From NCBI RefSeq assembly GCF_963678635.1, contig NC_087064.1, positions 25,152,189-25,216,188 on the forward strand: a stretch of DNA of 64,000 nt, read 5' to 3'. The stretch comes from Symsagittifera roscoffensis. Taxonomy: Eukaryota > Xenacoelomorpha > Acoela > Convolutidae. Under the pieces are notes generated by a model. The model did not search any database and was not told where the DNA came from. It worked only from the letters and a program-made list of their open reading frames with translations. This document shows, one piece after another, positions 1 to 10,199 of the stretch. A program made the position numbers and the translations under genes. How positions within the stretch are numbered: position 1 is the first letter of the stretch; each line of letters begins with the position of its first letter.

Positions 1-20
1 ACGTTTCAATGCAAAGTTTT

Positions 21-617
21 TTTTTGACCGATTTCGAACTGCCAATGAACCATAGGTATTAATAGAAATTTCTCGTAACATTTTGATGCAGGTTAATTTT
101 TGCAATCGTTAATATTTTCAGACCTGTTTTAATAGTTGTAAAATGTCCTTGCACGTCCTCAGCGTTTTACATAGTTACGGGTAACGTACCTAGTTTGAAA
201 ATGTCCTTGCACGTCCTCAGCGTTTTACATAGTTACGGGTAACGTACCTAGTTGGAAAATGTCCTTGCAAAGTTGGAAAACTTCCTTGCACGAATTAATA
301 TTAATCGGTATTACGCGAATATGCAATAATCTGGAAAAAAATTTGGAAAATGTCTATTCTATTTTCTGCTGCTAAATATTTGATAAAAGTAACTGCTCAA
401 AGCTCAAAAAAACTTTACTTGCCAAACAAGGAAACGTTCTACAGACAAACAACATGATGAGATCTACAAGATTTTCAGTTCTAATAACGTTCAAGATATC
501 GAAACATAATTTTAGCCTACAACATTTCAACACGAGGTTGTTTTCTGACAGAATTCGAACTTCCCAATGAACCATAGGTAATGATAGAGGTTTCTCGCAA
601 AATTTTGATTCAGGTTT
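21..617. repeat. Diverged direct repeat pair (about 75 bp) flanking a 57-bp tandem repeat
   Basis: Bases 21-95 and 541-617 are recognisably the same sequence: both contain AATGAACCATAGGTA followed by TTTCTCG and a T-rich end, with scattered substitutions. Between them, 141-254 holds two nearly identical 57-bp units beginning AAATGTCCTTGCACG, with a partial third at 257-292. No reading frame here looks real. The whole stretch is best read as decayed repeat DNA of unknown origin. Confidence 0.6.
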
Positions 618-619
618 TT

Positions 620-1185
620 GTTTGCCTTCTTCAATTGTGAAGAAAAACTTGAATAAAAAATGTTGATGAAATTGTATCATAAGTTTTCCGTTTTGAACTT
701 TTGTGATTGAACGTCCGAATTGTTATTGAGCATGAAATCTTATTAAAATTGCTTTTTGTGGTGGATTTTAGTTGGTTTCTTAAGTGTCAGTTAAATTGTT
801 TTTTTTTGTCGCTGACTCTTTTTTGTTGAAGAAAACTATGATTTTATTGGTAAGTTCTGAAGCCAGGAGGCAGCTGAAACATGAAGTAAAAAACAACGCC
901 ATTCAATTTTCAAGCCTGGTTTCTGAAGGGTGCACAGAAATGTTAACGCACCTAAATTTCCTCTCAACAGTGTAAATGAAACACAAAGAAAACCCAGAAC
1001 TACCCAAAAACGCAATCGTAACACCAATCTGTATGAAGTGCGCTAAAAAAGACTGAAAAAATAATTACAAATTTCAATGAACAAACTACTAACCGGATCA
1101 AAAGAAAAATATACTACATTATGCACTACTCTGGCCATACAATTATCTTTGGTGACTACCAAGATGTGAATTGTGCAGTCAGAAA
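620..1185. other. Non-coding AT-rich stretch with one donor-like site
   Basis: No gene is supported. A splice-donor-like GTAAGT occurs at 850, directly after a short ATG-initiated stretch (838). The following 860-975 is open on the plus strand and slightly less AT-rich than its surroundings, but nothing identifies an exon. Confidence 0.3.
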
Positions 1186-1186
1186 G

Positions 1187-1300
1187 CTAGAAGAAAGCTA
1201 AAAATTTTGAAAAAGTTAGAAGAAAGCTAAACATTTTGAAAAAGTTAGAAGAAAGGTAAACATTTTGAAAAAGTTAGAAGAAAGCTAAACATTTTGAAAT
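1187..1300. repeat. 29-bp tandem repeat, about four copies
   Basis: The unit starts GTTAGAAGAAAGCTAAAC and ends in TTTTGAAAAA. Copies differ by single bases, such as GGTAAAC for GCTAAAC in one. The array is purine-rich on the plus strand and is a simple minisatellite with no coding evidence. Confidence 0.8.
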
Positions 1301-1658
1301 TATTTTGAATTTATTCTTAAGTTACCACAAAAAATGACCTTCTTTTACTCAGTCAAAAACATTCAAGAAAAAGCGAAGAAAACTATTCAGTTATGTTAGA
1401 CGACAAATAATTAGCAGAAAAACGAATATTGAAAGTTTTTCCATTGCCAAAGATCAAATCATAGGACTTGCAACAGAAAAAAAAACACGGTGTTGAGGCG
1501 TGCGGAAAACATCACTTCACTCAATCGAAAACAATTTCAATTACAACAAGAACTTTGCTGAAAATTGAACTCGCCATAAACTATTTTTCTAATATAACCT
1601 TTTTTCAAGCATAAATATGACAGAATTTCCACATCACCCAAAAAAGGTACAGTTAGGC

Positions 1659-1772
1659 TATAAATAGCTGTTGCAACCGTATAAAAGTCGACTTGTCATT
1701 TGATATGCTACTGAAATGGCGAAATGTCATCTCTCACATTCAGCAGATTCAAAGTTTCTTGAGTGGAAGTAG
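1659..1772 (+). promoter_or_regulatory. Two TATA-box-like elements before a very short ORF
   Basis: TATAAATA lies at 1659 and TATAAAAG at 1680, in a locally less AT-biased patch. An ATG at 1716 opens only 18 codons before a stop at 1770. The spacing of the second box to a start site near 1710 would suit an RNA polymerase II promoter, but no convincing gene follows. This is an inference from motif and spacing alone. Confidence 0.2.
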
Positions 1773-1779
1773 TTTGTCG

Positions 1780-2150
1780 TTTTCGGAATTCGACTGGGGT
1801 AGAGCTCGGCAGCATTTACGCCAAACATAATTCAAGTTTGACATTAGAGAGTAGAAGAAGAATTGCTCATTTTTTGGGTCAAAAAAGCAGACTCTGAAAC
1901 AATGAAACAACATTACAAATTTCTTATAAAACGAAAGCTTAGAAAATTTTAACGCAAATTGAAAATGGTCTCAAAAGCAACGTTTTCAGGAGATGGAAAA
2001 AAAGAGGTGGTGTCATGCTGCTTCGATACCTAAAAAATTTTCTTAAAGATAACATCTCGATAGAAAAAAAACTTCGAAAAAAAACGAAAGATTCCACGAC
2101 AGCTTAGTTTTACGGTACATTTTTTTTTATTAATTGTTTATGAGTACCAC
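1780..2150. other. No recognisable feature
   Basis: AT-rich sequence with A and T runs. I see no open frame, repeat or motif worth naming. Confidence 0.5.
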
Positions 2151-2156
2151 AAAATG

Positions 2157-2342
2157 TTCCGGATTCCACAAATTTTATTGCGGAATCCGCAAACTTGCCT
2201 GTTTTTGGGGCAATTTTGAGCAATACAGGGTTCTTGTTGTTTGTCCGTGGAATTCAATGCAGTAAAAAAAATCAAAGAAAAGGAGCAAGGTTGCGGATTC
2301 CACGTTAAATCTGATTTTGGGTTGTTGCGGAATCCGCTTACA
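2157..2342. repeat. Cluster of GCGGAATCCGC-type near-palindromes
   Basis: The motif TTGCGGAATCCGCAA at 2178, which differs from its own reverse complement only at the central base, is followed by related copies near 2291 (GCGGATTCCAC) and 2325 (TTGCGGAATCCGCTT); a partial copy (CCGGATTCCAC) is at 2159. These could be termini of a small inverted-repeat element or protein-binding sites. Neither is shown. Confidence 0.4.
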
Positions 2343-2649
2343 ATTTACAAAATGCACAGTTTGGCCTCGTAACATGTGAAACTAGGTAAAGACAACTAAA
2401 GACGCACAGAAATAGCTGCGATCATATATATTACAGAGAGGCAAAGCTGCGCTTTGCAAACACACACGAGGAAAATACAAAAAAAAGAGCTTAAACAGGT
2501 AAAACAAAGTGAAATAAGAAAAAGATTAAAAGTGCACCTTGAAAAAAAACTTTTTGAGTCTAGGAGTATTATGTTATCATATCTGCTCTACGACTGCTTG
2601 TAGTTTTACTGACACTAGCTACCAATGGAACTGCTACAGTTTCTATCAA

Positions 2650-3470
2650 TTTCTCAATGTTATGCAGCAAAAAATTGAAAACAAAACCCATTTATATGTT
2701 CCAAATTACGAGTTTCATGTCCGCACTTCTGCGGCACGGTTCTTTGGAAGTGGCACAGTTAATACTGGATCTAACTTTTCTCATATTTTAAATCATATTT
2801 TGTAATGATACGGAAATGCGTTCAAAACTTTCAAAACTTCCAACAATGCTAACGATCACTAAATTTTGCTAAGGTATAAAGTGGATTTTACCATAAGGCC
2901 TAGTGTTTCTCTGCTTAAGTATTGGCTTAACCGCTTACTTAAAAGAGAGAACAAATAATCGCTCTTTCAATTGAAGGCTTTATCTCAGATTTGGCTGGGT
3001 GGTTTTGAAAGAACAATTTAAAAGATTCCAAAAAATTATTTTTAAGATTGAATTTTTATGCCACCAATAAAGCAGTTACAGTGTGTATCGAATTGCCAAT
3101 GTTATGCAGCAAAAACTGAACACAAAAATTTTATATATTCCGAATTTGAATATCCGACCTGTTGATTAGGAATCTCACGTCCTCGCATGTGCGGCATGGC
3201 CGCGGGGAAGTAAACCAGTGGTACAGCTAATGCTGGATTTACCTGTTTTGATATTTTTAATTACATATTGTAATGATGTGGAAATATGTAACTTCCAAAA
3301 CGTCATATAACATTAACGCTCACTGAAGTTCTCAAGTGTATAAAGTGAGCTTTACGCTAAACCCTACTTTTTCTCAGCTTGATTAGGGGATTAACAGCTG
3401 ATTTTAGTAAGAAAACTACTCATTGCTCTTCCAATTTAAGTCTCCATCTCGGATTTGATCGAGTAAACAA
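2650..3470. repeat. Diverged tandem duplication, unit about 360-380 bp
   Basis: Bases 2650-3010 and 3095-3470 align along their length. Both contain AATGTTATGCAGCAAAAA, then a GCGGCA step, a TGTAATGAT step, a TATAAAGTG step, and a final GGATTTG stretch. Substitutions are frequent, so the duplication is old. An 88-codon open frame at 2539-2805 overlaps the first copy. The equivalent of the second copy has stops, so that frame is unlikely to be a gene despite its hydrophobic, cysteine-containing start. Confidence 0.6.
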
Positions 3471-3796
3471 AAAGTAAAAAAGACTCCAAAAAGTGATAAA
3501 AAAACGCAAAATTTTTATTTTTCCTAAATTCATAAACTGTTTTCTACTAAATCATGGTGTAGTATCATGGTTTAGCGTCTGCTTTCAAACCCTAAATTTC
3601 AGATTAAAAAATTCCGCACCCTGATTTTTTAATTGAAACCTTAAGAACAGATTTATCTAGTAGTTTTCGAGAAAACGACAACTTGTTAAAAAAATTGCAA
3701 AAATTCAAAAAGGAATTTTTCCGAAGTCTATATCAACTTTCATACAAAAAAAAACATGATAAAACAGGAGTAGTATGCATATAGTGCGTTAGGATC

Positions 3797-3812
3797 GGGG
3801 GGGGGGGGGGGG
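3797..3812. repeat. Homopolymer G16
   Basis: Sixteen consecutive G residues interrupt otherwise AT-rich DNA. The tract is followed by GTTGTCA-type sequence, as are the poly-G tracts in the 4.5 kb units (36,155 and 40,595). Confidence 0.9.
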
Positions 3813-3814
3813 TT

Positions 3815-3992
3815 GTCATACATGGATGACCATTAGGTATAAATCATAATGGTCACCATGTATTAAATGATCAGCAATGGTCACCATGTAATAATCCTAA
3901 TTGTCACCATGTATAATTTTATACCTAATGGTCACTATGTAATAATCCTAATTGTCACCATGTATAATTTTATACCTAATAGTCCTCATGTA
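3815..3992. repeat. 51-bp tandem repeat with internal inverted units (GGTCACCATGTA)
   Basis: Copies of ATGGTCACCATGTA and TTGTCACCATGTATAA alternate with ATACCTAAT; the best-preserved pair, starting 3890 and 3941, repeats with a period of 51 bp. GGTATAAATC at 3836 and ATACCTAATGG further on run in opposite senses, so part of the array can fold back. No coding content. Confidence 0.65.
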
Positions 3993-3999
3993 AAACTTC

Positions 4000-5200
4000 G
4001 GTATATTATTGAGTATTCCCACTGAACGTTGTGGAAACGGGAATGGAATTAGGTTTTGGTCGGTGCATGTTTTCCCTTCTAAAGTTTGGGGTATTGGTTT
4101 GTTTACATGTAAAATGACGTTATATACCTATTATATGCGACCAAACTATATGGTATATAGGAAAGCACAAGATTTTGGCAGCGTAGCTTAACTGTTGGCT
4201 GCGGTGAACGATTTCCTTCAAAATTGCATGTTTTATTACTGAATCTCGAAGAAAGCAAAATTCGTCAAGTGCGGCGGCCGCCACCTCTATTTAGGCAAAA
4301 ATCAATTTGACCGAATAAGAATGAAAAATTTCGTTCAGCCAAATGAAGGTAAAAACCAAGAAAAATTACGAAACACTGAAAACTCTAAAATAATGAAATT
4401 GGCTTGAAAATTTCGACATTTCCATTTTCCGTGTCTACAGGAGACTGAAAAAAATTCTAAAATCTATGACAAAAGCTTTGATTTAATAGAAAAGTTGAAA
4501 GAGCTAATAAAATGAAGTGGGTAAAGATCTTGATAAACGAGAACACTGATGAAAACCAAAATGGCCGATTAATTTTGCTGCAGCCATTTCTAAGACTTGC
4601 ATATACCACTTTTTATAGTAAAAAGGAAACAATTTTCGGGGCTTCTAGAAAACGTTTAGTATTTCCTATTAACTTTTTTGTGCTAACAAAAACTTTAAAA
4701 ATTTTCATCAAAGCGGACCTAGAAACTGGGGGAAAACTGTTATTTGTGTGCCAATATATACGACAGAACAGAGTAACCATCGAATAAAGCAGGTGAAAAC
4801 TTATTTGCGACTTTTAAGGAAAGCAGTTATTCAAATTAGAGCAAATTCAATCGGGAAAGACTGAACACAAACTAAGACAAGTTATGGATACAAACTCAAA
4901 ACTTGATATGAGTTCGGAGTTATAATTTGAGCATCCAAAATTTTTGATTTTTCCATTAGAAGAATATGCAATTAAATAATTTTTAATTTGATACTACAAT
5001 CTAGTCAACTGTTCTCAGTATCTTCTAATTAACTCAATTTGACTTTAGCAAGAGCTTTCTATTCAAAATTTTGAAGCGCTATCAGTTATTATCAGTGATT
5101 AACCCTCTGCTCAACAAATTAAATTTTGAGTTTTTTAATATAAATCTGATCTTTTGAATGTTTCCTTGATTACGCTATTGTCTCTCAAAATACGGTGGCT
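4000..5200. other. AT-rich stretch without a supported gene
   Basis: Two open frames (4009-4191 and 4512-4787, plus strand) have no recognisable domain, no promoter and no splice context, and amino-acid content expected of AT-rich noise. A short GC-rich patch, GCGGCGGCCGCC, occurs near 4271. No repeats were seen. Confidence 0.4.
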
Positions 5201-5317
5201 TTTTGACCAAAATATTTGATTATTCATCTGCAACTAATTGTGTTATCAAGAGTTCAACCTTTCTTTCAATATATGTTTGAGGTGATCACTACTAGCAGTA
5301 TCAAAACAGTTCGCATC

Positions 5318-5530
5318 ATGAAATTTCTTCTCATTTTTGCATCGATATTTGTCTTCTCTATTAACAAAACATGTCTTCGAAAAACGGTTAGTTGTTTGAA
5401 ATTTTAAGATAAAAAATCAAGCCTTATCATCAACTCTCTACCTGAATCTTCGGATTCCGTCAGGATGATAGCTGTTTCACACTAAACAGCGCTTTCACAC
5501 CAATTTGGCTACAGCAGTTTCCGAAAACTT
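5318..5530 (+). CDS. Candidate small secreted-peptide gene (two exons visible, 3' end unresolved)
   Basis: Not recognised as any known family. From the ATG at 5318, 23 codons encode a classical signal-peptide-like start (MKFLLIFASIFVFS, then INKTC). The frame then meets a donor-like GTTAGT at 5387. An acceptor CAG at 5461-5463 restores the same phase into 5464-5530, which encodes DDSCFTLNSAF and then TPIWLQQFPKT before a perfect GTAAGT donor at 5531. The intron would be 77 bp. A TATA-like ATATATG lies about 50 bp upstream. A third exon could begin near 5640, where a short in-phase frame ends in a stop, but the acceptor is poor. The combination of signal peptide, phase-matched short intron and strong second donor is the best host-gene signal in the first 12 kb, but rests on eye inspection only. 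Confidence 0.35.
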
Positions 5531-5539
5531 GTAAGTGCC

Positions 5540-6590
5540 ATTTTCTACTTTCAATGCATTTCGATAAACGTCAATTATGTTGTGTTATCTTAAGCTAGAA
5601 CGACTAACAAAGACATTTTTAATTTAACAATAAAAAGTTTGTTAGACAGTTTTACTTTGAGGAATTGAAACTTTGAGCCTCAATGCATAAAGACTTGCTA
5701 TTCATTTCAAAGAAAAAAGGCGTAAGCATTTTGAGCTATTTCATAAAAAGCTCTATCGACTAAGTAAATCTTGAATTTTAAAAAAGTGGTACTGACTGTT
5801 AATCTGATTACACAATTGCTTCACTTCTGTGGGTTTATAACTTTGATTCAAAATTATGATTTTTCAAATGAAAACCATTGAAAATTTGTGGTTTTTAGAG
5901 ATTGATTAATCATCCTTCAAATATACAGTACCTGTCACTGAGACTTTGCTCGCTTACCGTCTTCAGCTCTACCAGCCGCATGTCTGCACGATCAATGATT
6001 TTCCTCAATAAACCATAAATTTTTTCTAATAAATTTCTTATCGTAATTTTTACATCTATAAGTAACAGTTCATCAAACACTTTGGACTCCATGCTGTCTC
6101 CAATTGGACTTGTTGTTTGATGCTTCCATCGACAAAATTTTGTGAAAACTGATCTTTCTTGTTACAATTTTGAAACATTTTTCATAATCCTTGACTGCAG
6201 ATAAATTGAAATTATCAATGCAACATATGCCACTTTTTCAAAGTGAAATGTTCATAATGAGGATACCTGGAAGATCAAATATTTCACGGAAAACTTTTTA
6301 AAAAAAAATTATCAAATTGTTTTGCAAATCAAGAAAATGAAAAAAAACTGTCATTATAGTGTCTGGTTGATTATTCTAGAATATTCGAGAAACTTAAGAA
6401 GAAAGATAAAAAAAGATTTGGATTGAGTTACATATATACTTTTATATGAAATAAAATAAACGATTACAACTAAACTCAAACATATATACCCCACCAAACA
6501 TATAAAGCTGCATACTTGATAAGATAAAAAACATAAACACATTTTCATAAGTTGCAAACTTAAATGCATACTCACAAAAAACAGTCATGC
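5540..6590. other. No supported gene
   Basis: AT-rich sequence with frequent stops in all frames. The 60-codon minus-strand frame at 5910-6092 and the 73-codon one at 6354-6575 have no domain or splice support. From about 6460 the sequence begins to grade into the CATA-rich repeat that follows. Confidence 0.4.
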
Positions 6591-6905
6591 GTATTTTATT
6601 ACAAACATACGTTTATTCATACACAAATAAATACATACATAAGGTTAATCATGCAAACTTACATTCAAAAACAATAACGTACACACTTACTGAATACAAA
6701 CATACATATATGTATACAAACTTACTTAAACACATACATACATGCATACATAGATACATACATACAAACTTACTTAAACACATACATACATGCATACATA
6801 GATACATTCATACAAACTTACATGTATACATACATATATAAAGTTACTTAGAGACATTCATACAACCATACTTACAAAATTACATACATATATGTATACA
6901 ATTTC
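6590..6905. repeat. CATA/TACA-rich microsatellite-derived tract
   Basis: Degenerate repeats of ACATACAT and related 4-mers, with a recent duplication of about 52 bp in which CTTACTTAAACACATACA recurs (6721 and 6769). The 84-codon open frame across it is low-complexity (TNLLKHIHTCIHRYIH repeated) and reflects the DNA repeat, not a gene. Confidence 0.75.
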
Positions 6906-6916
6906 GCTTTTACACA

Positions 6917-8540
6917 TGCAAAGAATTTGACTTAATATTTCTGCTGACCTTTACAATAGAACCACATTTAAACACACAAACCAGCTTAATTTCACTTCAC
7001 ACTTTCAAGACGAATATATACACACATTCAGACAAAAAAAGTCAGGCATTAGAGACTGGCATCCATGCGTCTTTACATACAATCATATAAACGTGTCTTT
7101 CATACTCATATACGAAAATGCATAAGTGCTTAACTACAAACAGACATGGTTCGTACTATACAAGCATGTTACGACTCATGTGTACACACTTTCCTTTTAA
7201 ACAGGCATGAAACTTCAATCATAAGTTTGTACAATTTGCAAACAAGCAAATTTTAAAATATTTTTAAACTGAAAAATATACATTGATACAAAATAATAGC
7301 TGGTCTTCATTCACTCAATCAAGCGGACATGCATTCAAGAATTCTTACTTACATAAAAACATACAAATTTACATTTGAAAACATACAAACTTCTAAATAC
7401 TCAAATAGTATGTGCATACATGATTAAGTACATTTATAAATGCAAAAAATTGTACACTTTTACATAGATACATACAGTTTACATAGATAGACACACACGC
7501 AAGTTTTGCTTACATACATGCAAAGATTTCACTTATTAGTTCTGCTGATCTTAAAAATACAAGCGCATGTAAACACACAAACCAACATGCATTCACTTCA
7601 CACTTTCAAGACTAATTTATACACACATTCAGACAAAAAGAATCACGCATTACAGACTGGCATTCATATGTCTTTACATAAAATCATATAAACGTGCCTT
7701 TCATACTCATATACGAATATGTATAAGTACTTGCCTACAAAAAGACATGGAATGTACTTTACAAGCATGCAACTACTCATGTGTACACACTTTCCGTTTA
7801 AACAGACATAAAACTTCAATCATAAGTTTGTACAATTTGCAAACCAGCTAACTTTTAAAAGCTTTTAAACTGAAAAACATACATTGATAGAAAATAATTG
7901 CTGGTCTTCATTCACTCAATCAAGCGGACTGGCGTTCGAGAATTCTTATTTACATAAAAACATACAAATATACATAACTTCTAAATACTCAAATGAATAT
8001 ACACAAATAGTATGTGCATACATGATTAATTACATTTATACATGCAAAAAATTGTACACTTTTTCATAGATACATACAGTTTACATAAGTAGACACACAC
8101 GCAAGTTTTGTTTACATACATGCAAAGATTTTACTTATTAGTTCTGCTGACCTTTGAAATACAAACACCTGTAAACACACAAACCACCTTGCATTCACTT
8201 CACACATTCAGACAAAACGAATCACGCATTACAGACTGGCATTCATACGTCTTTACATACAATCATATAACCGTGCCTTTCATACTGATATACGAATATG
8301 CAGAAATACTTGCCTAAAAACATACATTGCTTGAAAAAATATGCTTGTATTCATTCACTCAATGAAGCGGACATGCAGTCAAGAGTTCTTACTTACATAA
8401 AAACATACAAATTTACATAACTTCTAAATACTCAAATGAGTACACACAAACAGTATGTACATACATGATTAATTACATTTATACATGCAAAAAGTTGTAC
8501 ACTTTTACATAGATACATACAGTTTACATATATACACACA
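6917..8540. repeat. 602-bp tandem repeat array, about 2.7 copies
   Basis: The landmark TGCAAAGA recurs at 6917, 7519 and 8121, a spacing of exactly 602 bp, and the intervening sequence aligns copy to copy (TTCTGCTGA, CATACTCATATACGAA, TCATTCACTCAATCAAGC and others in the same order). The third copy has lost roughly 170 bp in its middle. The unit is itself rich in CATACA-type simple sequence. Open frames at 7506-7691, 7884-8069 and 8108-8317 are by-products of the repeat. Confidence 0.85.
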
Positions 8541-8552
8541 TACGCAAAGCAT

Positions 8553-8939
8553 ATGTGCGTACATATATACTATGCTTATAGTATCTTGTCTAACTTTCAA
8601 GAAAAACTAGAAACATTAGTAAAAATCAAGTTGGGTTATAGTTATTCTTCTAGTTACAATTGTTTTGGTTTACACGCGCATAAGGAAAAAAATTGTACTC
8701 ATACTTACAAACACATCAACTTGCATACATACACGCATACACAAAAAGTATTTTTTCTTGCATTTGTTTATAGATTACTAGAAATATTCACACAAAAATA
8801 TATTCATTACGTTTTACCTATGAATATATTCAAATACAGTCAAACCTACATACACACTTTGATTTTTACAATTGAAACGTCGCAAGCAGAGATTTGCAAA
8901 GAAATGCCAGCTTTCAGCCAACTCATCTACACCATTTAG
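8553..8939 (+). other. Unsupported 128-codon open frame at the edge of the CATA-rich region
   Basis: The longest frame in this part of the window. Its composition (HTYKHINLHTYTHTQK and similar) follows the CATA-type repeat, and I see no domain, signal peptide or splice sites. Probably not a gene. Confidence 0.12.
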
Positions 8940-9940
8940 CAATGTTGTTCATCTTTGAAAAAATAAAAAAGGGCGATAAACAATTTTTTAATATGCCTGT
9001 TGATCTCCCAAACGAATTTTCCAACGGTATCAAACTTCAACTCAAAATTGACCAGTGAGTCATGAGAAGCGCTTTTAGTGGTCAGAAGAAAAAACCGAGG
9101 CTTACTAACTTGCATAACACGGGAAAAGTCCAAAACAAATTATTGAAAGTTTTTTGTTGGACGGTCCGAATAGAGTTTTTTGACATATAGAAAATTGATT
9201 TCAAGTAATTATTTAGTTTTGTACAGAAAAATTAAGACAGTGGAAATTTTGGTTCAAAAAAAAATTGGCCATTGTTCTAAGAATTGTAATCTTTTTTAAA
9301 AAACTTTGTTTTTTGATTCATTTGTTAGTTCTGTAGTTTGATATATCTTCAGTTGACGATTAAGCTGCAGGTTTAACCGTACACCAAATTACATTGACTA
9401 GAGTTGCACATTATGTTGTTTTCTCGCTAAACCATCAAAACTTTTTTTTTGTGAAAAAATATATTTGGTTCTGAAAAAACTATTCAATACAGGTTCAACT
9501 GTTCTTTTTTTTCATCTTTTCCCCCGTATTTATGCAATATCGATAGTTTGAGCTATAGTATCTTAGAAAATAATCTTTTAACTATGATAAAATTAACGGT
9601 AAAGGGTATGTTTTAGAGAAAACAAAAGTTGTTCTAAGCTGATGTTCAGCTCATTTTTTCAGTAATAAAGAAAACTTTCAGTAATTTTTTAAATTTGTGC
9701 AAAATAAACAACCCAATCTTCTTTTGCGATTTTGAATTTTCTAGAATGACTGTTTTTTAGACATGATTTTAAATGAAACACAAGTTTTTTATAACTTTAA
9801 AGAATTAGGAGCAAAAAAACTTTTGTTCTTTTTGTTTTATTTAATTTGGGTTACAAAACAAACAGCTAAACATTAATAAATTCAACTTAACTATTTGAAA
9901 AAAAGCAACACAAAACAGACTGAAAACTTTTCAATTGACG
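8940..9940. other. No feature seen
   Basis: AT-rich with long A and T runs and dense stops on both strands. No repeats or promoters were noted. Confidence 0.5.
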
Positions 9941-9994
9941 CCACGTATAACAGAGATTGATGCGTTCCGATCCTTTTTCTTGTTTTTTGCGAGC

Positions 9995-10170
9995 AACTGG
10001 CGTTTACATTTGGCTAATATCGGTTGTCTGCCCACTGCACCAAGGGCTCACTGTTAGACTGATTTCTGCAACGAGAGTAACAAGGTGAAGCTGGTGGCTC
10101 CATTTCCAGGCCGACTTGGGCCTCTCGACTTCCTGGGAAGATCCAAATTGTCTCTATGAAAGAGGAATGC
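9995..10170 (-). other. GC-rich island with short minus-strand open frame, unexplained
   Basis: About 175 bp stand out as clearly more GC-rich than the surroundings. On the minus strand, an acceptor-like TTCCCAG is followed by a frame of 42 sense codons (10132 down to the TAA at 10006-10004), starting EVERPKSAWKWSHQLHL. On the plus strand the same DNA has short self-complementary pieces such as CTTCCTGGGAAG and GGCC(N6)GGCC, so a structured RNA or an old exon are both possible. I recognise neither. Confidence 0.3.
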
Positions 10171-10199
10171 GCTCATAAGGAGATGAGTAAATCTAGATC

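Noticed and set aside
2539-2805. 88-codon cysteine-containing ORF as a secreted protein gene
   Set aside because: It overlaps a diverged tandem duplication whose other copy is not open; no splice or promoter support.
6590-8560. CATA-rich tandem repeats as a possible CRISPR array
   Set aside because: Unit lengths, lack of constant repeat/unique spacer alternation and the eukaryotic context rule it out.
10004-10132. GC island as SRP RNA (GGCCCAAGTCGG followed by GGAAA...GGAG)
   Set aside because: The resemblance to the helix 8 region is short and the complementary strand of that helix is not found; no promoter or terminator fits.
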